64,000 bases of DNA from JAXGXT01 sp040772665 (GCA_040772665.1 JAXGXT010000005.1:1-64000); one strand, 5' to 3'; shown: positions 8,869 to 17,848, counted from the first letter of the stretch. Made by a program: numbers and translations. The notes: generated by a model from the sequence alone, not told the origin.

Positions 8869-8984
8869 TTTTATTCCTCCTTAAATTAAAGAAGCTTGGA
8901 AATGCTGAGTATATAAAAAAACTTTTAAGTTTTTATGTGTATTTTAGAAGCTTTTTAAATTAAATCATCATTTCCCTATATAAA

Positions 8985-9013
8985 AATGATTGCCACCACA
9001 GCCTTATTTATAC
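8985..9013 (-). promoter_or_regulatory. putative SigF-dependent promoter of sigG
   Basis: On the minus strand, GTATA (9013-9009) fits the SigF -35 GYATA, and GGCAATCATT (8994-8985) matches the SigF -10 consensus GGNRANANTW at nine of ten positions. The spacer is 14 nt; 15 is usual. In B. subtilis sigG is itself transcribed by SigF, so the location fits. Confidence 0.55.
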
Positions 9014-9129
9014 AGGGAATTTATATCCAAAATTAAAAATATAGACTTTTTCTGTTTAGAGATATATAATTAAATATCTAATTGGGTATATAAAAATTAA
9101 ACAAATAAAAAGTTGGGGGTGCAATTAAG

Positions 9130-9579
9130 ATGTATGAAGAGTTTGGTATAAATTTAAAAAGCTTATCAATTGATGAAATTTATGTGGGAAGGAAAGCTTC
9201 CTTCGCAAAAACTATTTCTGAACATGACGTATATACATTTGCAGGAGTATGCGGAGATTTTAATCCAATCCACATTAATGCCGAATATGCAAAAAACACT
9301 TTTTTTGGTGAAAGAATAGCCCATGGAATGCTTACAGCCTCCCTTTATTCAACGGTTATCGGTATGGCTTTGCCTGGATGCGGCACTATATTTATGGAGC
9401 AAAGCTGTAAGTTTTTAAAACCTGTAAAATTTGGAGATACAGTTACGGCTTTGGCAGAAGTAGTAGATGTAAAACCAGAAAAAAGAATTGTTAAATTAAA
9501 AGTTTCTGTTGTTAACCAAAACGAGGAAACAGTTATCGATGGGGATGCCACAGTTATGGCAGGTAAATCAAAGGCTTAA
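9130..9579 (+). CDS. MaoC-family (R)-specific enoyl-CoA hydratase-like protein
   Basis: A 149-aa single hot-dog-fold protein of the MaoC/PhaJ group, which hydrates trans-2-enoyl-CoA to (R)-3-hydroxyacyl-CoA. The catalytic D-x4-H motif is visible in GDFNPIHINAEYA (Asp near residue 42, His near 47), followed by the family's FGERIAHGML. Residues FMEQSCKFLKPVKFGDTV form the usual substrate-side strand. The ATG at 9130 follows AGTTGGGGGTGC. It is 12 bp upstream of a cysteine hydrolase and probably co-transcribed. Substrate chain length cannot be read from the sequence; the hbd-crt-thl genes lie 48 kb away. Confidence 0.85.
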   Translation: MYEEFGINLKSLSIDEIYVGRKASFAKTISEHDVYTFAGVCGDFNPIHINAEYAKNTFFGERIAHGMLTASLYSTVIGMALPGCGTIFMEQSCKFLKPVKFGDTVTALAEVVDVKPEKRIVKLKVSVVNQNEETVIDGDATVMAGKSKA

Positions 9580-9591
9580 GGAGGCAAACTT

Positions 9592-10134
9592 ATGAGAATC
9601 ACTTCTGAAAACACATTGGCTATAGTTATAGATTTGCAGGAAAAGCTTGTTCCCGCAATATTAGATAACGAAACAGTGGTTAAAAATTCTGAAATATTGA
9701 TAAAAGGTTTAAATGCACTTGGAGTTCCGATTATTGTTACACAGCAGTATACAAAAGGTCTTGGCGAAACTGTTCCTGAAATAAAAGAGGCTCTTGGAGA
9801 GTATACACCTTATGAAAAAGTAACATTCAGTGTTTGGCACACAGAAGAAATTAAAAATGCAATTAAATCAACAGGAAGAAGAAATATTCTTATATGCGGA
9901 ACTGAAGCACACATCTGTGCACTTCAATCCACCATTGATTTAAGAGCTGAAGGGTATAATGTTTTCTTTGTTGAAGACTGTGTAGGGTCAAGAAAGAAAA
10001 ATGATAAAAAATTCGGTTGTAAAAGAGCAGCAGCAGAAGGTGCTTTTTTAACCACATATGAAGCAATTTTATATGAAATTACAGCACAGGCAGGGACACC
10101 TGAATTTAAAGCTGTTTCTGCACTAACAAAATAA
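9592..10134 (+). CDS. isochorismatase-like cysteine hydrolase
   Basis: A 180-aa protein of the isochorismatase/nicotinamidase fold. The presumed triad is Asp in VIDLQEKLVP (about residue 14), Lys in the YEKVTFSVWHT segment (about residue 77) and Cys in CGTEAHICALQ (about residue 107). Similar YcaC-like proteins are often annotated simply as hydrolases; the real substrate is unknown. AAGGAGGCAAACTT precedes the ATG. It forms a two-gene unit with the MaoC-like gene, ended by a terminator at 10151-10195. Confidence 0.85.
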   Translation: MRITSENTLAIVIDLQEKLVPAILDNETVVKNSEILIKGLNALGVPIIVTQQYTKGLGETVPEIKEALGEYTPYEKVTFSVWHTEEIKNAIKSTGRRNILICGTEAHICALQSTIDLRAEGYNVFFVEDCVGSRKKNDKKFGCKRAAAEGAFLTTYEAILYEITAQAGTPEFKAVSALTK

Positions 10135-10150
10135 TTTAAAATTAAACATT

Positions 10151-10195
10151 AAAAGACATGAAAAAGTGTGAAAAACTTATTTCATGTCTTTTTTT
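10151..10195 (+). terminator. terminator of the MaoC-hydrolase unit
   Basis: AAAAGACATGAAA (10151-10163) pairs with TTTCATGTC and runs straight into seven T. It separates this unit from the spoIIA operon. Confidence 0.85.
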
Positions 10196-10219
10196 AGTAT
10201 AATTTTGTGATAAATCTTA

Positions 10220-10246
10220 AAAGGATTGGACATAAATAGAAAGAAA
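10220..10246 (+). promoter_or_regulatory. putative SigH promoter of the spoIIA operon
   Basis: AAAGGATTG (10220-10228) matches the SigH -35 RNAGGAWWW at eight of nine positions; after 11 nt AAAGAAA (10240-10246) matches RNNGAAT at six of seven. The predicted start lies about 26 nt before spoIIAA. B. subtilis spoIIA is SigH/Spo0A driven, so the position agrees with known biology. Confidence 0.6.
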
Positions 10247-10278
10247 ACAATAGTAAGGAAAAATATGGAGGGAAGACA

Positions 10279-10614
10279 ATGGAAATAAGGTTTAAAAAAA
10301 TCAATAACAATCTTGTTGTATATCCTATTGGAGAAATTGATCATCACACAGCGGAGGAGTTAAGGCGGGAAATAGATTTGCAATGTAAAAAAACACAGGC
10401 AAAAAATATAATTGTTGATTTTAATCATGTTAATTTTATGGATAGTTCAGGAATAGGAATGATTATAGGCAGATACAAATATACCCATATGAATGGCGGC
10501 AAGACAGTTGTTGCAGGAGTTAGCAGCAGCTTAAAAAAGATTTTTACACTTTCAGGCTTGGGCAGAATAATAACCATTTACCCAACAGTTGAAGAAGCAT
10601 TAAAAAATGTTTAG
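10279..10614 (+). CDS. spoIIAA: anti-anti-sigma factor SpoIIAA
   Basis: STAS-domain protein that, when dephosphorylated, binds SpoIIAB and frees SigF in the forespore. The 111-aa protein carries the phosphorylation loop MDSSGIGMIIGRYK, with Ser57 in the place of B. subtilis Ser58. GGAGGGAAGACA precedes the ATG. It is the first gene of the classical spoIIAA-spoIIAB-sigF operon, 11 bp before spoIIAB. The SpoIIE phosphatase that would act on it is not in the window. Confidence 0.96.
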   Translation: MEIRFKKINNNLVVYPIGEIDHHTAEELRREIDLQCKKTQAKNIIVDFNHVNFMDSSGIGMIIGRYKYTHMNGGKTVVAGVSSSLKKIFTLSGLGRIITIYPTVEEALKNV

Positions 10615-10625
10615 GAGGAACAATT

Positions 10626-11054
10626 ATGGTTTTCGAAAATGAAATGACATTGTCTTTTAAAAGTAAAAGTGAAAACGAAAGCTTTGCAAGAACAGCCGTA
10701 GCGGCATTTATAATAAATCTTGACCCCACAGTTATGGAGATTTCAGACATTAAGACTTCTGTTTCAGAGGCTGTTACAAATTCAATTATACACGGTTACG
10801 GAAGGGGCGGCGGAGAGGTTATTATAAACTGCAAAATTTCAGAAAGAACCGTATACATAGAAGTTATAGACAGCGGAAGCGGAATTGAAAATATAGAAAA
10901 GGCAAGAGAACCTTTATACACATCAAAGCCTCATGAAGAAAGAAGCGGCCTTGGCTTTACTGTTATGGAAAGCTTTATGGACGAGGTGAGAGTTTACAGC
11001 CAGGTTGGAAAGGGTACTAAGGTGTATATGGTTAAAACACTTAAAAGCCTTTAA
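10626..11054 (+). CDS. spoIIAB: anti-sigma F factor and SpoIIAA kinase SpoIIAB
   Basis: GHKL-type serine kinase that holds SigF inactive in the predivisional cell and mother cell and phosphorylates SpoIIAA. The 142-aa length is usual. The N box is SEAVTNSIIHGYG, the G1 box is VIDSGSGIENI, and the G2 box is RSGLGFTVMESF. TTAGGAGGAACAATT before the ATG overlaps the end of spoIIAA, so the two are probably translationally coupled. sigF follows 15 bp later. Confidence 0.96.
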   Translation: MVFENEMTLSFKSKSENESFARTAVAAFIINLDPTVMEISDIKTSVSEAVTNSIIHGYGRGGGEVIINCKISERTVYIEVIDSGSGIENIEKAREPLYTSKPHEERSGLGFTVMESFMDEVRVYSQVGKGTKVYMVKTLKSL

Positions 11055-11069
11055 TAAAGAGGTGTAAAC

Positions 11070-11786
11070 ATGATTGATAACCTGGAAACAGTTAGGCTTG
11101 CACAGGGTGGGGATATGGAGGCAAAAGGGCTTTTGATAAAAGAAAACAGCGGCCTTATATGGAGCATTGTAAGAAAGTTTTCAGGGAGAGGCGTTGAAAC
11201 AGATGACCTTTTTCAAATAGGGGCAATAGGTCTTATTAAGTGCATAAACAGATTTGATTTGTCTTATAACGTGAAGTTTTCAACATATGCCGTTCCTATG
11301 ATTATAGGGGAAATTAAAAGATATTTAAGAGATGACGGAATGATAAAGGTGAGCAGACCTCTTAAAGAACTTGCATTAAAAGCAAAATTCATGAAGGAAT
11401 CTTTATACATTAAAAACGGAGAGTATCCTACAATTTCAGAGCTTGCCAAAGCCTTGGAAACTGATGTTGATACACTTTTGCCTGCCCTTGAAGCCACAAA
11501 AGATGTGGATTCCATATACTCTACCATAACCCAAAGCGACGGAAGCGAAACATATCTTCTTGACAGACTTGCAGATAAAAAATTTGAAGACAACAGTGTG
11601 GAAGAAAAAATTGCTTTAAACGAAATTATTAATAACCTTCCCATAAGGGACAAGCAGATAATTTCTCTTAGATATTTTGACGATAAAACTCAAACACAAA
11701 TTGCTGAAACCTTGGGAATTTCTCAGGTTCAAGTATCAAGGCTTGAAAAAAAGATTTTAAAAGAGATAAGAGAAAGGTTTAAATAG
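11070..11786 (+). CDS. sigF: early forespore sigma factor SigF
   Basis: First compartment-specific sigma factor of sporulation. At 238 aa it shows region 2 (DDLFQIGAIGLIKCINRFDLSYNVKFSTYAV in part), region 3 (around 110-150) and the region 4 helix-turn-helix (KTQTQIAETLGISQVQVSRLEKKIL in part). It lacks the SigG-type N-terminal leader. AAAGAGGTGTAAAC precedes the ATG. It is the last gene of the spoIIA operon; in several Clostridia spoVA genes follow, but here the next gene is zapA with its own promoter. Confidence 0.95.
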   Translation: MIDNLETVRLAQGGDMEAKGLLIKENSGLIWSIVRKFSGRGVETDDLFQIGAIGLIKCINRFDLSYNVKFSTYAVPMIIGEIKRYLRDDGMIKVSRPLKELALKAKFMKESLYIKNGEYPTISELAKALETDVDTLLPALEATKDVDSIYSTITQSDGSETYLLDRLADKKFEDNSVEEKIALNEIINNLPIRDKQIISLRYFDDKTQTQIAETLGISQVQVSRLEKKILKEIRERFK

Positions 11787-11820
11787 TTGGTTTAAAAACT
11801 TATTTAGATAATTAAAATGT

Positions 11821-11848
11821 TTGTAAAAATTTTTATATGTGATATAAT
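11821..11848 (+). promoter_or_regulatory. promoter of zapA
   Basis: TTGTAA (11821-11826), 16 nt, TATAAT (11843-11848). The predicted start near 11855 falls just ahead of a hairpin with a T-run. Confidence 0.55.
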
Positions 11849-11859
11849 AAAACAATATA

Positions 11860-11883
11860 AATGCCTTTATTTAGGCATTTTTT
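11860..11883 (+). terminator. hairpin plus T-run between sigF and zapA
   Basis: AATGCCT (11860-11866) pairs with AGGCATT (11873-11879), followed by T to 11883. It probably ends the spoIIA transcript. Because it sits only ~5 nt after the predicted zapA start, it would also form at the 5' end of the zapA mRNA. A second small TGCC-TTT-GGCA hairpin follows at about 11889. Confidence 0.55.
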
Positions 11884-11951
11884 GAAATGTGCCTTTGGCA
11901 TTATTTCTTAAAAAAGAAGATATTTTATTTTTAGGAAGGATTTGTTTTGTT

Positions 11952-12557
11952 ATGGCATATAAAAATAATGTATCTGTAAGGGTATGTGGCAAAACAATGA
12001 CTCTTTCAGGAAACGAGTCTGTTGAGTATATTACAAAAGTAGCAAACTACATTGAAAAAAAGGCGGAAGAACTGAGAAACAGTGATAATTCAAAAACTCT
12101 TAACCCCAACCTTATTTCGGTTTTAACTTCTATTAATATTGCTGACGATTATTTTAAAGAAATTGAAAAAAATGAAAAAGCACAAAAAGAAATTAACAAG
12201 CTTAAAGCTGACAAAGAAGAGCTAAAAGCTTCATCCGGCTTAATTTCAGAAAACGATAGTCTTTCATTTGAAAACGAAATTAATAATCTTAAATCTATTA
12301 TTATTAAAAAAGAAGAAGCCTTGACTGAAGTTTCAGCCAATTTAGAAAAAATTGAAACTGAAAATGAAGAACTTAAAGTTAAAATCTCTAATCTTGAAGA
12401 AGAATTAAAACGTCAGATTGCAAAACTTAATCATATTAAATCAAGTGAGCATAAACTTAATCTTCAAAAAAAAACAGAAAAAAATATAACTGATAATCCA
12501 ATAGAAATTCAAGAAGCAATTTTAACCGATGCACATAAAAACAGCAGAAATTATTAA
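11952..12557 (+). CDS. zapA: cell division protein ZapA-like, with long coiled coil
   Basis: ZapA bundles FtsZ filaments at the division site. The first ~70 residues match ZapA: NNVSVRVCGKTMTLSGNESVEYITKVANYIEKKAEEL in part, then NLISVLTSINIADDYF. A long, highly charged coiled coil follows (about 75-180, rich in E, K and N), longer than in compact ZapA. The frame is open from an earlier codon at 11889, but ATG 11952 with AGGAAGGA upstream starts exactly at the ZapA domain and gives 201 aa. A terminator follows at 12576-12602. Confidence 0.85.
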   Translation: MAYKNNVSVRVCGKTMTLSGNESVEYITKVANYIEKKAEELRNSDNSKTLNPNLISVLTSINIADDYFKEIEKNEKAQKEINKLKADKEELKASSGLISENDSLSFENEINNLKSIIIKKEEALTEVSANLEKIETENEELKVKISNLEEELKRQIAKLNHIKSSEHKLNLQKKTEKNITDNPIEIQEAILTDAHKNSRNY

Positions 12558-12575
12558 TCTTAATAAATGTATTTT

Positions 12576-12602
12576 AAAATAGCAGCTTGACTGCTATTTT
12601 TT
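12576..12602 (+). terminator. terminator of zapA
   Basis: AAAATAGCAG, a 5-nt loop, then CTGCTATTTTTT. Confidence 0.85.
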
Positions 12603-12625
12603 CCGTAAAAGAAAGGACGAAAATA

Positions 12626-15055
12626 ATGTCAGAAAAAAAGAAACCTGAACTTCTTTCCCCGGCAGGAACAATGGAGAGCCTTAAAGCTGCTGTTAATAAC
12701 GGGGCAGACGCAGTGTATGTTGGAGGAACCCAGTTTAGTGCAAGGCAATATGCAGGAAACTTTAATATTGATGAATTAAAAGAAGCTGTTGATTATTGTC
12801 ATTTAAGAAACATAAAACTTTATGTAACGGTTAACACAATATATAAAGACAAAGAAATGAAAGAATTTATAAAATTTATAGCTCAAATTTATGAAATGGG
12901 CATTGATGCTGTTATAATCCAAGATATTGGAGCTGTTTCCCTTATTAAACAAAACTTTCCTAAACTTAGACTGCATGCAAGCACACAGCTAACTGTTAAT
13001 TCCCTTGCAGATGTTAAAGCATTGGAAGAGAGAGGTTTTTCAACTGTTGTTTTAAGCCGTGAGCTTAATCTCAAAGAAATTGATGAAATTATAAAAAAAT
13101 CAAATGTGAAAATTGAAACATTTGTTCACGGTGCTCTTTGCGTTTCCTATTCAGGGCAGTGCATTATGAGCAGTATGCTTGGAGGAAGAAGCGGAAACAG
13201 AGGACGCTGTGCCCAAACTTGCCGTTTGCCTTTTACACTTTATAACGGATATAAAAAAGGGCAGGAGGGTCATCTTCTTTCCCCGAAAGATATACAGACA
13301 ATCACAATACTTCCTCAGCTTATTGAGGCAGGTATTTCCTCATTTAAAATTGAGGGAAGAATGAAAAGCCCTGAATATGTGGCAGGTGTTACAGCGATTT
13401 ACAGAAAATATATAGATTTATATTTTAAAGACCCTAAAAATTATAAGGTTGATGAAAAAGATATGAAAATTCTTCTTCAGCTTTTTAATCGAGGAGGATT
13501 TACCGAAGGATATTATCTAAACCATTCAGGAAGCGGCATGATGAGTTTTGAACGTCCTAAAAACTGGGGAGTTAAAACAGGACATGTTGAAAGCTATGAC
13601 AAAAAATTCGGAAGGGTTTCAATAAGAACACGTGAACCGCTTTCTCCAGGAGATGGAATTGAAATATGGACTCAAAAAGAACCTCACACAGGAAGTAATA
13701 TAAACAAAGCCTCTAAAGCAGGAGAGGTAATAAGCCTTATGGTTAAGGGAGATGTAAACAAAAATGACGTTGTTTATAAAACCCATGATAAAGCTCTTTT
13801 TGATGATCTGAGAAGAAGTTTTGTAAAAGATACACGAACTCAAAAAATAAACGGAAAGTTTAAAATGTATATAAATCAGCCTATGGAATTTATCATATGG
13901 GACAATAAAGGCAACGAAGTGCATGTTTTTGGTGACGCTGTTCAAAGTGCCGAAAACCAGCCTTTGAGTTTAGAAAAGATTAAAAATCAACTTTTTAAAA
14001 CAGGCGGAACTCCCTTTGAATTTGAAAACATTGAAATTGAAGGTGATGAAAATGTTTATATCGGCATGAGTTTACTTAATAAAGTCAGAAGAGAAGCTAT
14101 TGAAGCTCTTGAAGATAAAATTATTTCTTCTTACAGAAATAAGAAAAAGGAACTGGCTGTAAATCCTTATGAAAATGAAGCCCAGTTTAAATATGACAAA
14201 AAGCTTAATGTGCTTGTTAATAATATACTTCAATTTAAAGCGGTAATTGCCTGTGAGGGTATAAAAATATTATATTTTGAAATAAACGAAGACTTTGAAG
14301 AAAACTATGAAAGCTGTATAAAAGAATGTAAAAAGGCTGGAATTCAGCTTTTTGCGGCAATACCAAGAGTATACAGAAGTTATAGTGAAAAGATTTATTC
14401 TAAATTTATTGACAATCTTAAATCAAGTGATATAGACGGCTTTTTAGTTCGTTCAATAGGACAATTTGATGAGTTTAAAAAATGTGGTAAAAAAATAGTG
14501 GTAGACTTTAACCTTAATGTCTACAATTCACAGGCTGTAAAGTTTTGGGAGGAAGAAAAAGCAGATTTAATATGCATATCTCCCGAGCTTAATGTTACAG
14601 AAATAAATGCAATGGCAACTGAAAATTGTGAAATGCTTGTGTACGGACATATGCCTCTTATGACAACCCATCAATGCCCTGTGGGAGCATATGCAGGCAA
14701 TAAAAAAGAAGGAATGTTTTGCGACTTAAAAAACACTGCAAACGAATATTACCTTAAAGACAGAAAAAACGAAAGCTTTCCTCTTTTTCTTGATTGTAAA
14801 AATTGTGTTTGTACAATCCTTAACGGGAAACCGCTTTTTACCCTTAAGTTTTTTGAAGAAATTTTGGCAACACCAACAGGCAGCATAAGACTTATGTTTA
14901 CAATTGAAGATGCGAAAACAACAGAAAGAATTATTAAAGCTTACTATGAAAGTCTTAATGATTGGGTGGATAGAAGTGCTGCAACAAACAATCTTATAAA
15001 TGAAATGAGCGAAAAAGGCAGCACAAAAGGACACTATTTTAGGGGAATAGAGTAA
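12626..15055 (+). CDS. U32 family peptidase / RlhA-like protein
   Basis: Large U32 protein of 809 aa from ATG 12626, which has GAAAGGACG upstream. The N-terminal U32 domain begins PELLSPAGTMESLKAAVNNG, a typical TIM-barrel entry, and carries the U32 signature around residues 165-200 (ETFVHGALCVSYSGQC, SGNRGRCAQTCRLPF). A collagenase-like DUF3656 region and a C-terminal segment with DCKNCVCTILNGKPL complete it. In E. coli the related RlhA hydroxylates C2501 of 23S rRNA; conserved cysteines suggest an Fe-S cluster. It may work on RNA rather than protein. Clostridia often keep this gene beside cell-wall genes, as here with the rodA/pbp pair 20 bp downstream. Confidence 0.88.
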   Translation: MSEKKKPELLSPAGTMESLKAAVNNGADAVYVGGTQFSARQYAGNFNIDELKEAVDYCHLRNIKLYVTVNTIYKDKEMKEFIKFIAQIYEMGIDAVIIQDIGAVSLIKQNFPKLRLHASTQLTVNSLADVKALEERGFSTVVLSRELNLKEIDEIIKKSNVKIETFVHGALCVSYSGQCIMSSMLGGRSGNRGRCAQTCRLPFTLYNGYKKGQEGHLLSPKDIQTITILPQLIEAGISSFKIEGRMKSPEYVAGVTAIYRKYIDLYFKDPKNYKVDEKDMKILLQLFNRGGFTEGYYLNHSGSGMMSFERPKNWGVKTGHVESYDKKFGRVSIRTREPLSPGDGIEIWTQKEPHTGSNINKASKAGEVISLMVKGDVNKNDVVYKTHDKALFDDLRRSFVKDTRTQKINGKFKMYINQPMEFIIWDNKGNEVHVFGDAVQSAENQPLSLEKIKNQLFKTGGTPFEFENIEIEGDENVYIGMSLLNKVRREAIEALEDKIISSYRNKKKELAVNPYENEAQFKYDKKLNVLVNNILQFKAVIACEGIKILYFEINEDFEENYESCIKECKKAGIQLFAAIPRVYRSYSEKIYSKFIDNLKSSDIDGFLVRSIGQFDEFKKCGKKIVVDFNLNVYNSQAVKFWEEEKADLICISPELNVTEINAMATENCEMLVYGHMPLMTTHQCPVGAYAGNKKEGMFCDLKNTANEYYLKDRKNESFPLFLDCKNCVCTILNGKPLFTLKFFEEILATPTGSIRLMFTIEDAKTTERIIKAYYESLNDWVDRSAATNNLINEMSEKGSTKGHYFRGIE

Positions 15056-15074
15056 AAGTTGAGAGTGATAGCAG

Positions 15075-16427
15075 ATGTTTGATTTATTTGTTAAATTCAG
15101 CAGTTATTTTTTTATTTTGTATATAGTTTTATTTTTATATACAGGCCTTTTGTATTCTCTTGATGAAGCAGGGCTTACAAAAAAAAGGCATAGAAGCAAT
15201 GCAATTATGGGGCGAAGCCTTATTACTTTAATGCATATAACTGCGTTTTTAATTCTTTCCTATAAAAAAGAAACTATAAGCTATGATTTTAATGTTTTAG
15301 CAATAGGGGGCTTAAGTCTTGCTTTTATTTGGGTTTCTTATTTTCTTGTAAACAAAGTTTATAAGAAAAGCTGTCCTATAATATGGAATTGTGTATTTTT
15401 TTTACTGGATGTTGGGCTTATAATGCTTCAAAGACTTGACAGAATTCTTGCATTTAAACAACTTGTTTGGATTATGCTTGGTTTTTTCATTATTTTATGG
15501 ATTCCTGCAATTTTAAAGCTTATTCCCAGGTTTGAAATATTCCAAAATCTTTATATTCTTCTAAGCTTTGGTCTGATTTTTTCCACTTTGTTTTTAGGGA
15601 AAACAGAATATGGTTCAACAAACTGGATTTATATTGGCTCTTTTGGTTTCCAACCCTCTGAAATTGTTAAATTTCTTTTTATTTTTTATTTAGCAAGTGT
15701 TTTCAGAAAAAGAGTGGAACTTAAGGAATTGATAACAACAGGTGTTTCAAGTGCAGGAATTGTTATTCTTCTTGTTTTTCAAAAGGATTTAGGAAGTGCT
15801 TTAATTTTCTTTTTAACATATATGACTCTTTTATATATAGCAACTTCAAATGCAGTTTTATTTTTTATGGGAATGGGAGCGGCATCTTTTGCAAGTGTTT
15901 TTGCATATAAAATTTTTGCCCATGTAAGAGTAAGGGTTTCGGCATGGAAAAATCCATGGGCAGACATTGACCATGGGGGATACCAAATTGTTCAAAGCCT
16001 TTTCGCCATAGGCACAGGCGGTTTTTTAGGCAGTGGTTTAACAAAAGGAATGCCCCACAGCATACCTGTTGTAAGCAAAGACTTTATTTTTGCTGCAATT
16101 TGTGAAGAATTTGGAGGTATTTTTGGAATTTGCATTATATGTATATTTCTTCTTCTTTTTGCCAGAGCCATGTCAATTGCCTTTAATATTGAAAGACGTT
16201 ATTACAGCCTGCTTGCGGCAGGATTTACCTCAATGATGGCTTTTCAAACCTTCCTTATTATAGGCGGAGATATAAAACTTATTCCATTAACAGGAGTTAC
16301 ACTGCCTTTTGTAAGTTATGGAGGAAGCTCTGTTGTTGTAAGCATTATTACAATAGGGTTTTTACAATGGCTTTCAAGTTGGAATGCCGCTGAAAAAGAG
16401 GAGGAGGAAGCCTATGGAGAGCAGTAA
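15075..16427 (+). CDS. RodA/FtsW/SpoVE family peptidoglycan glycosyltransferase
   Basis: SEDS-family lipid II polymerase, 450 aa, with about ten or more membrane segments. The conserved extracytoplasmic loop is clear: NPWADIDHGGYQIVQSLFAI followed by GTGGFLGSGLTKG, and the C-terminal signature LPLTGVTLPFVSYGGSSVV in part. The N-terminus has extra hydrophobic segments compared with a minimal RodA. It overlaps the following class B PBP by 14 bp. A SEDS-PBP pair of this kind synthesises septal, elongation or spore peptidoglycan; which one is not decided by sequence, so no symbol is assigned. Confidence 0.9.
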   Translation: MFDLFVKFSSYFFILYIVLFLYTGLLYSLDEAGLTKKRHRSNAIMGRSLITLMHITAFLILSYKKETISYDFNVLAIGGLSLAFIWVSYFLVNKVYKKSCPIIWNCVFFLLDVGLIMLQRLDRILAFKQLVWIMLGFFIILWIPAILKLIPRFEIFQNLYILLSFGLIFSTLFLGKTEYGSTNWIYIGSFGFQPSEIVKFLFIFYLASVFRKRVELKELITTGVSSAGIVILLVFQKDLGSALIFFLTYMTLLYIATSNAVLFFMGMGAASFASVFAYKIFAHVRVRVSAWKNPWADIDHGGYQIVQSLFAIGTGGFLGSGLTKGMPHSIPVVSKDFIFAAICEEFGGIFGICIICIFLLLFARAMSIAFNIERRYYSLLAAGFTSMMAFQTFLIIGGDIKLIPLTGVTLPFVSYGGSSVVVSIITIGFLQWLSSWNAAEKEEEEAYGEQ

Positions 16428-17814
16428 GAAAAGTATACTTCGTATATTTTTTATAATTATAGGCATGTTTATTCTCCTTGGAGCATCAGTTTTTAAAATC
16501 ATAGTTTTTGACAGTAAAACTATGATAACAAACCCATATAACCCACGAATAAATGCATCCGACAATTCAATTAAAAGAGGAAGTATAAAAGATATTAACG
16601 GTGATATTCTTGCCTACAGCGAAAAAGACGGTGAAACTTATGTAAGATATTATAATGACGGAGTTTACAGTGCACATATATTAGGATATGTTGGAGCGGG
16701 AAAATCAGGTCTTGAAGCGGCACAAAATTTTACACTTCAAAAAATAAACAATGAAACTTTTCAAAGAGTGTCTGCTTTTTTAACAGGCAACGAAGTTGAA
16801 GGAAACAGCATTGTTTTAACAGTTGATAAATATCTGCAAAAAATTGCAACCGACTTACTTAGAACAAACAACGGTTCCGTTGTTGTTATTGAAGTTAAAA
16901 CAGGCAGGGTGATGGCAATGGCTAATAAGCCAAACTATGACCCACAGACTGTTGCTAAAAACTGGGACTTGCTGAAAGAAAATGAAGACGGGCCGCTTGT
17001 AAACAGGGCCGCACAAGGAATTTATACTCCCGGCTCAATATTTAAAATAATTACGGCAACAGCCGCAATGAGAAATCTTGATTTAGAGGACGGTTTTAAC
17101 TACGAATGTAAGGGTGAGGCTGATTTTGGCGGAAGAATAATACGCTGCTATAACGCAACGGCACACGGAGAGTTAAACTTTGACACAGCCTTTGAAAAAA
17201 GCTGTAATTGCTATTTTGCAGAACTTGGCAAGCGCATAGGCTCTGAAAAACTTCGTGAAACAGCAGAAGAATTAGGTTTTAATTCAAGCTTTACATTTGA
17301 TTTAAATTCTGTAAAATCAAATGTTTTAATAGAAAAAGATTCTACACTAAGCGAACTTGTGGAAACCTCGATAGGGCAGGGAAGAACAACCGTAACACCT
17401 CTTTTTATGGCATCTATTACAGCGGCAATAGCAAACAATGGTCTTCAAATGAAACCCTATTTAATTGACCATGTTGAAAGTTACAAAGAAAAGACAATTT
17501 CACAAAATGTTCCTGAACCCATAGGTAAGATATTTACGGAAAAGGAAGCAGAAAGCCTTAAGAAAGTTATGGTTGATGTTGTTAATAACGGAACAGGCAA
17601 AAATGCTCAAAGCGAGTATTTTCAGGTTGCAGGTAAAACAGGAACTGCCCAAAATCCCAACGGAAATGACCATCTTTGGTTTGTTGGATTTGCCCCTGCC
17701 GAAGAGCCTGAATATGCGGTTGCGGTCGTGCTGGAAAACGCAGACGGAAGTATGAACCCCGCAGTTTTAGCAAGAAAAATGCTATACAATTCAATTAATC
17801 GAGAAAACGAATAA
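16414..17814 (+). CDS. class B penicillin-binding protein, partner of the SEDS protein
   Basis: Peptidoglycan transpeptidase of 466 aa from ATG 16414; GAGGAGGAAG lies upstream inside the SEDS gene. An N-terminal membrane anchor (about 8-27) precedes a short dimerisation domain and the transpeptidase domain. The catalytic SxxK is in TPGSIFKIIT, SxN is SCN in FEKSCNCYFAE, and KTG is in VAGKTGTAQNPNG. It is short for a PBP2 and lacks PASTA domains. It resembles the PbpA partners of RodA-like proteins. Translational coupling with the SEDS gene suggests a fixed complex. Confidence 0.9.
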   Translation: MESSKKSILRIFFIIIGMFILLGASVFKIIVFDSKTMITNPYNPRINASDNSIKRGSIKDINGDILAYSEKDGETYVRYYNDGVYSAHILGYVGAGKSGLEAAQNFTLQKINNETFQRVSAFLTGNEVEGNSIVLTVDKYLQKIATDLLRTNNGSVVVIEVKTGRVMAMANKPNYDPQTVAKNWDLLKENEDGPLVNRAAQGIYTPGSIFKIITATAAMRNLDLEDGFNYECKGEADFGGRIIRCYNATAHGELNFDTAFEKSCNCYFAELGKRIGSEKLRETAEELGFNSSFTFDLNSVKSNVLIEKDSTLSELVETSIGQGRTTVTPLFMASITAAIANNGLQMKPYLIDHVESYKEKTISQNVPEPIGKIFTEKEAESLKKVMVDVVNNGTGKNAQSEYFQVAGKTGTAQNPNGNDHLWFVGFAPAEEPEYAVAVVLENADGSMNPAVLARKMLYNSINRENE

Positions 17815-17848
17815 TTTTTTATACAAGTTATTGAATCTTTACATATGT

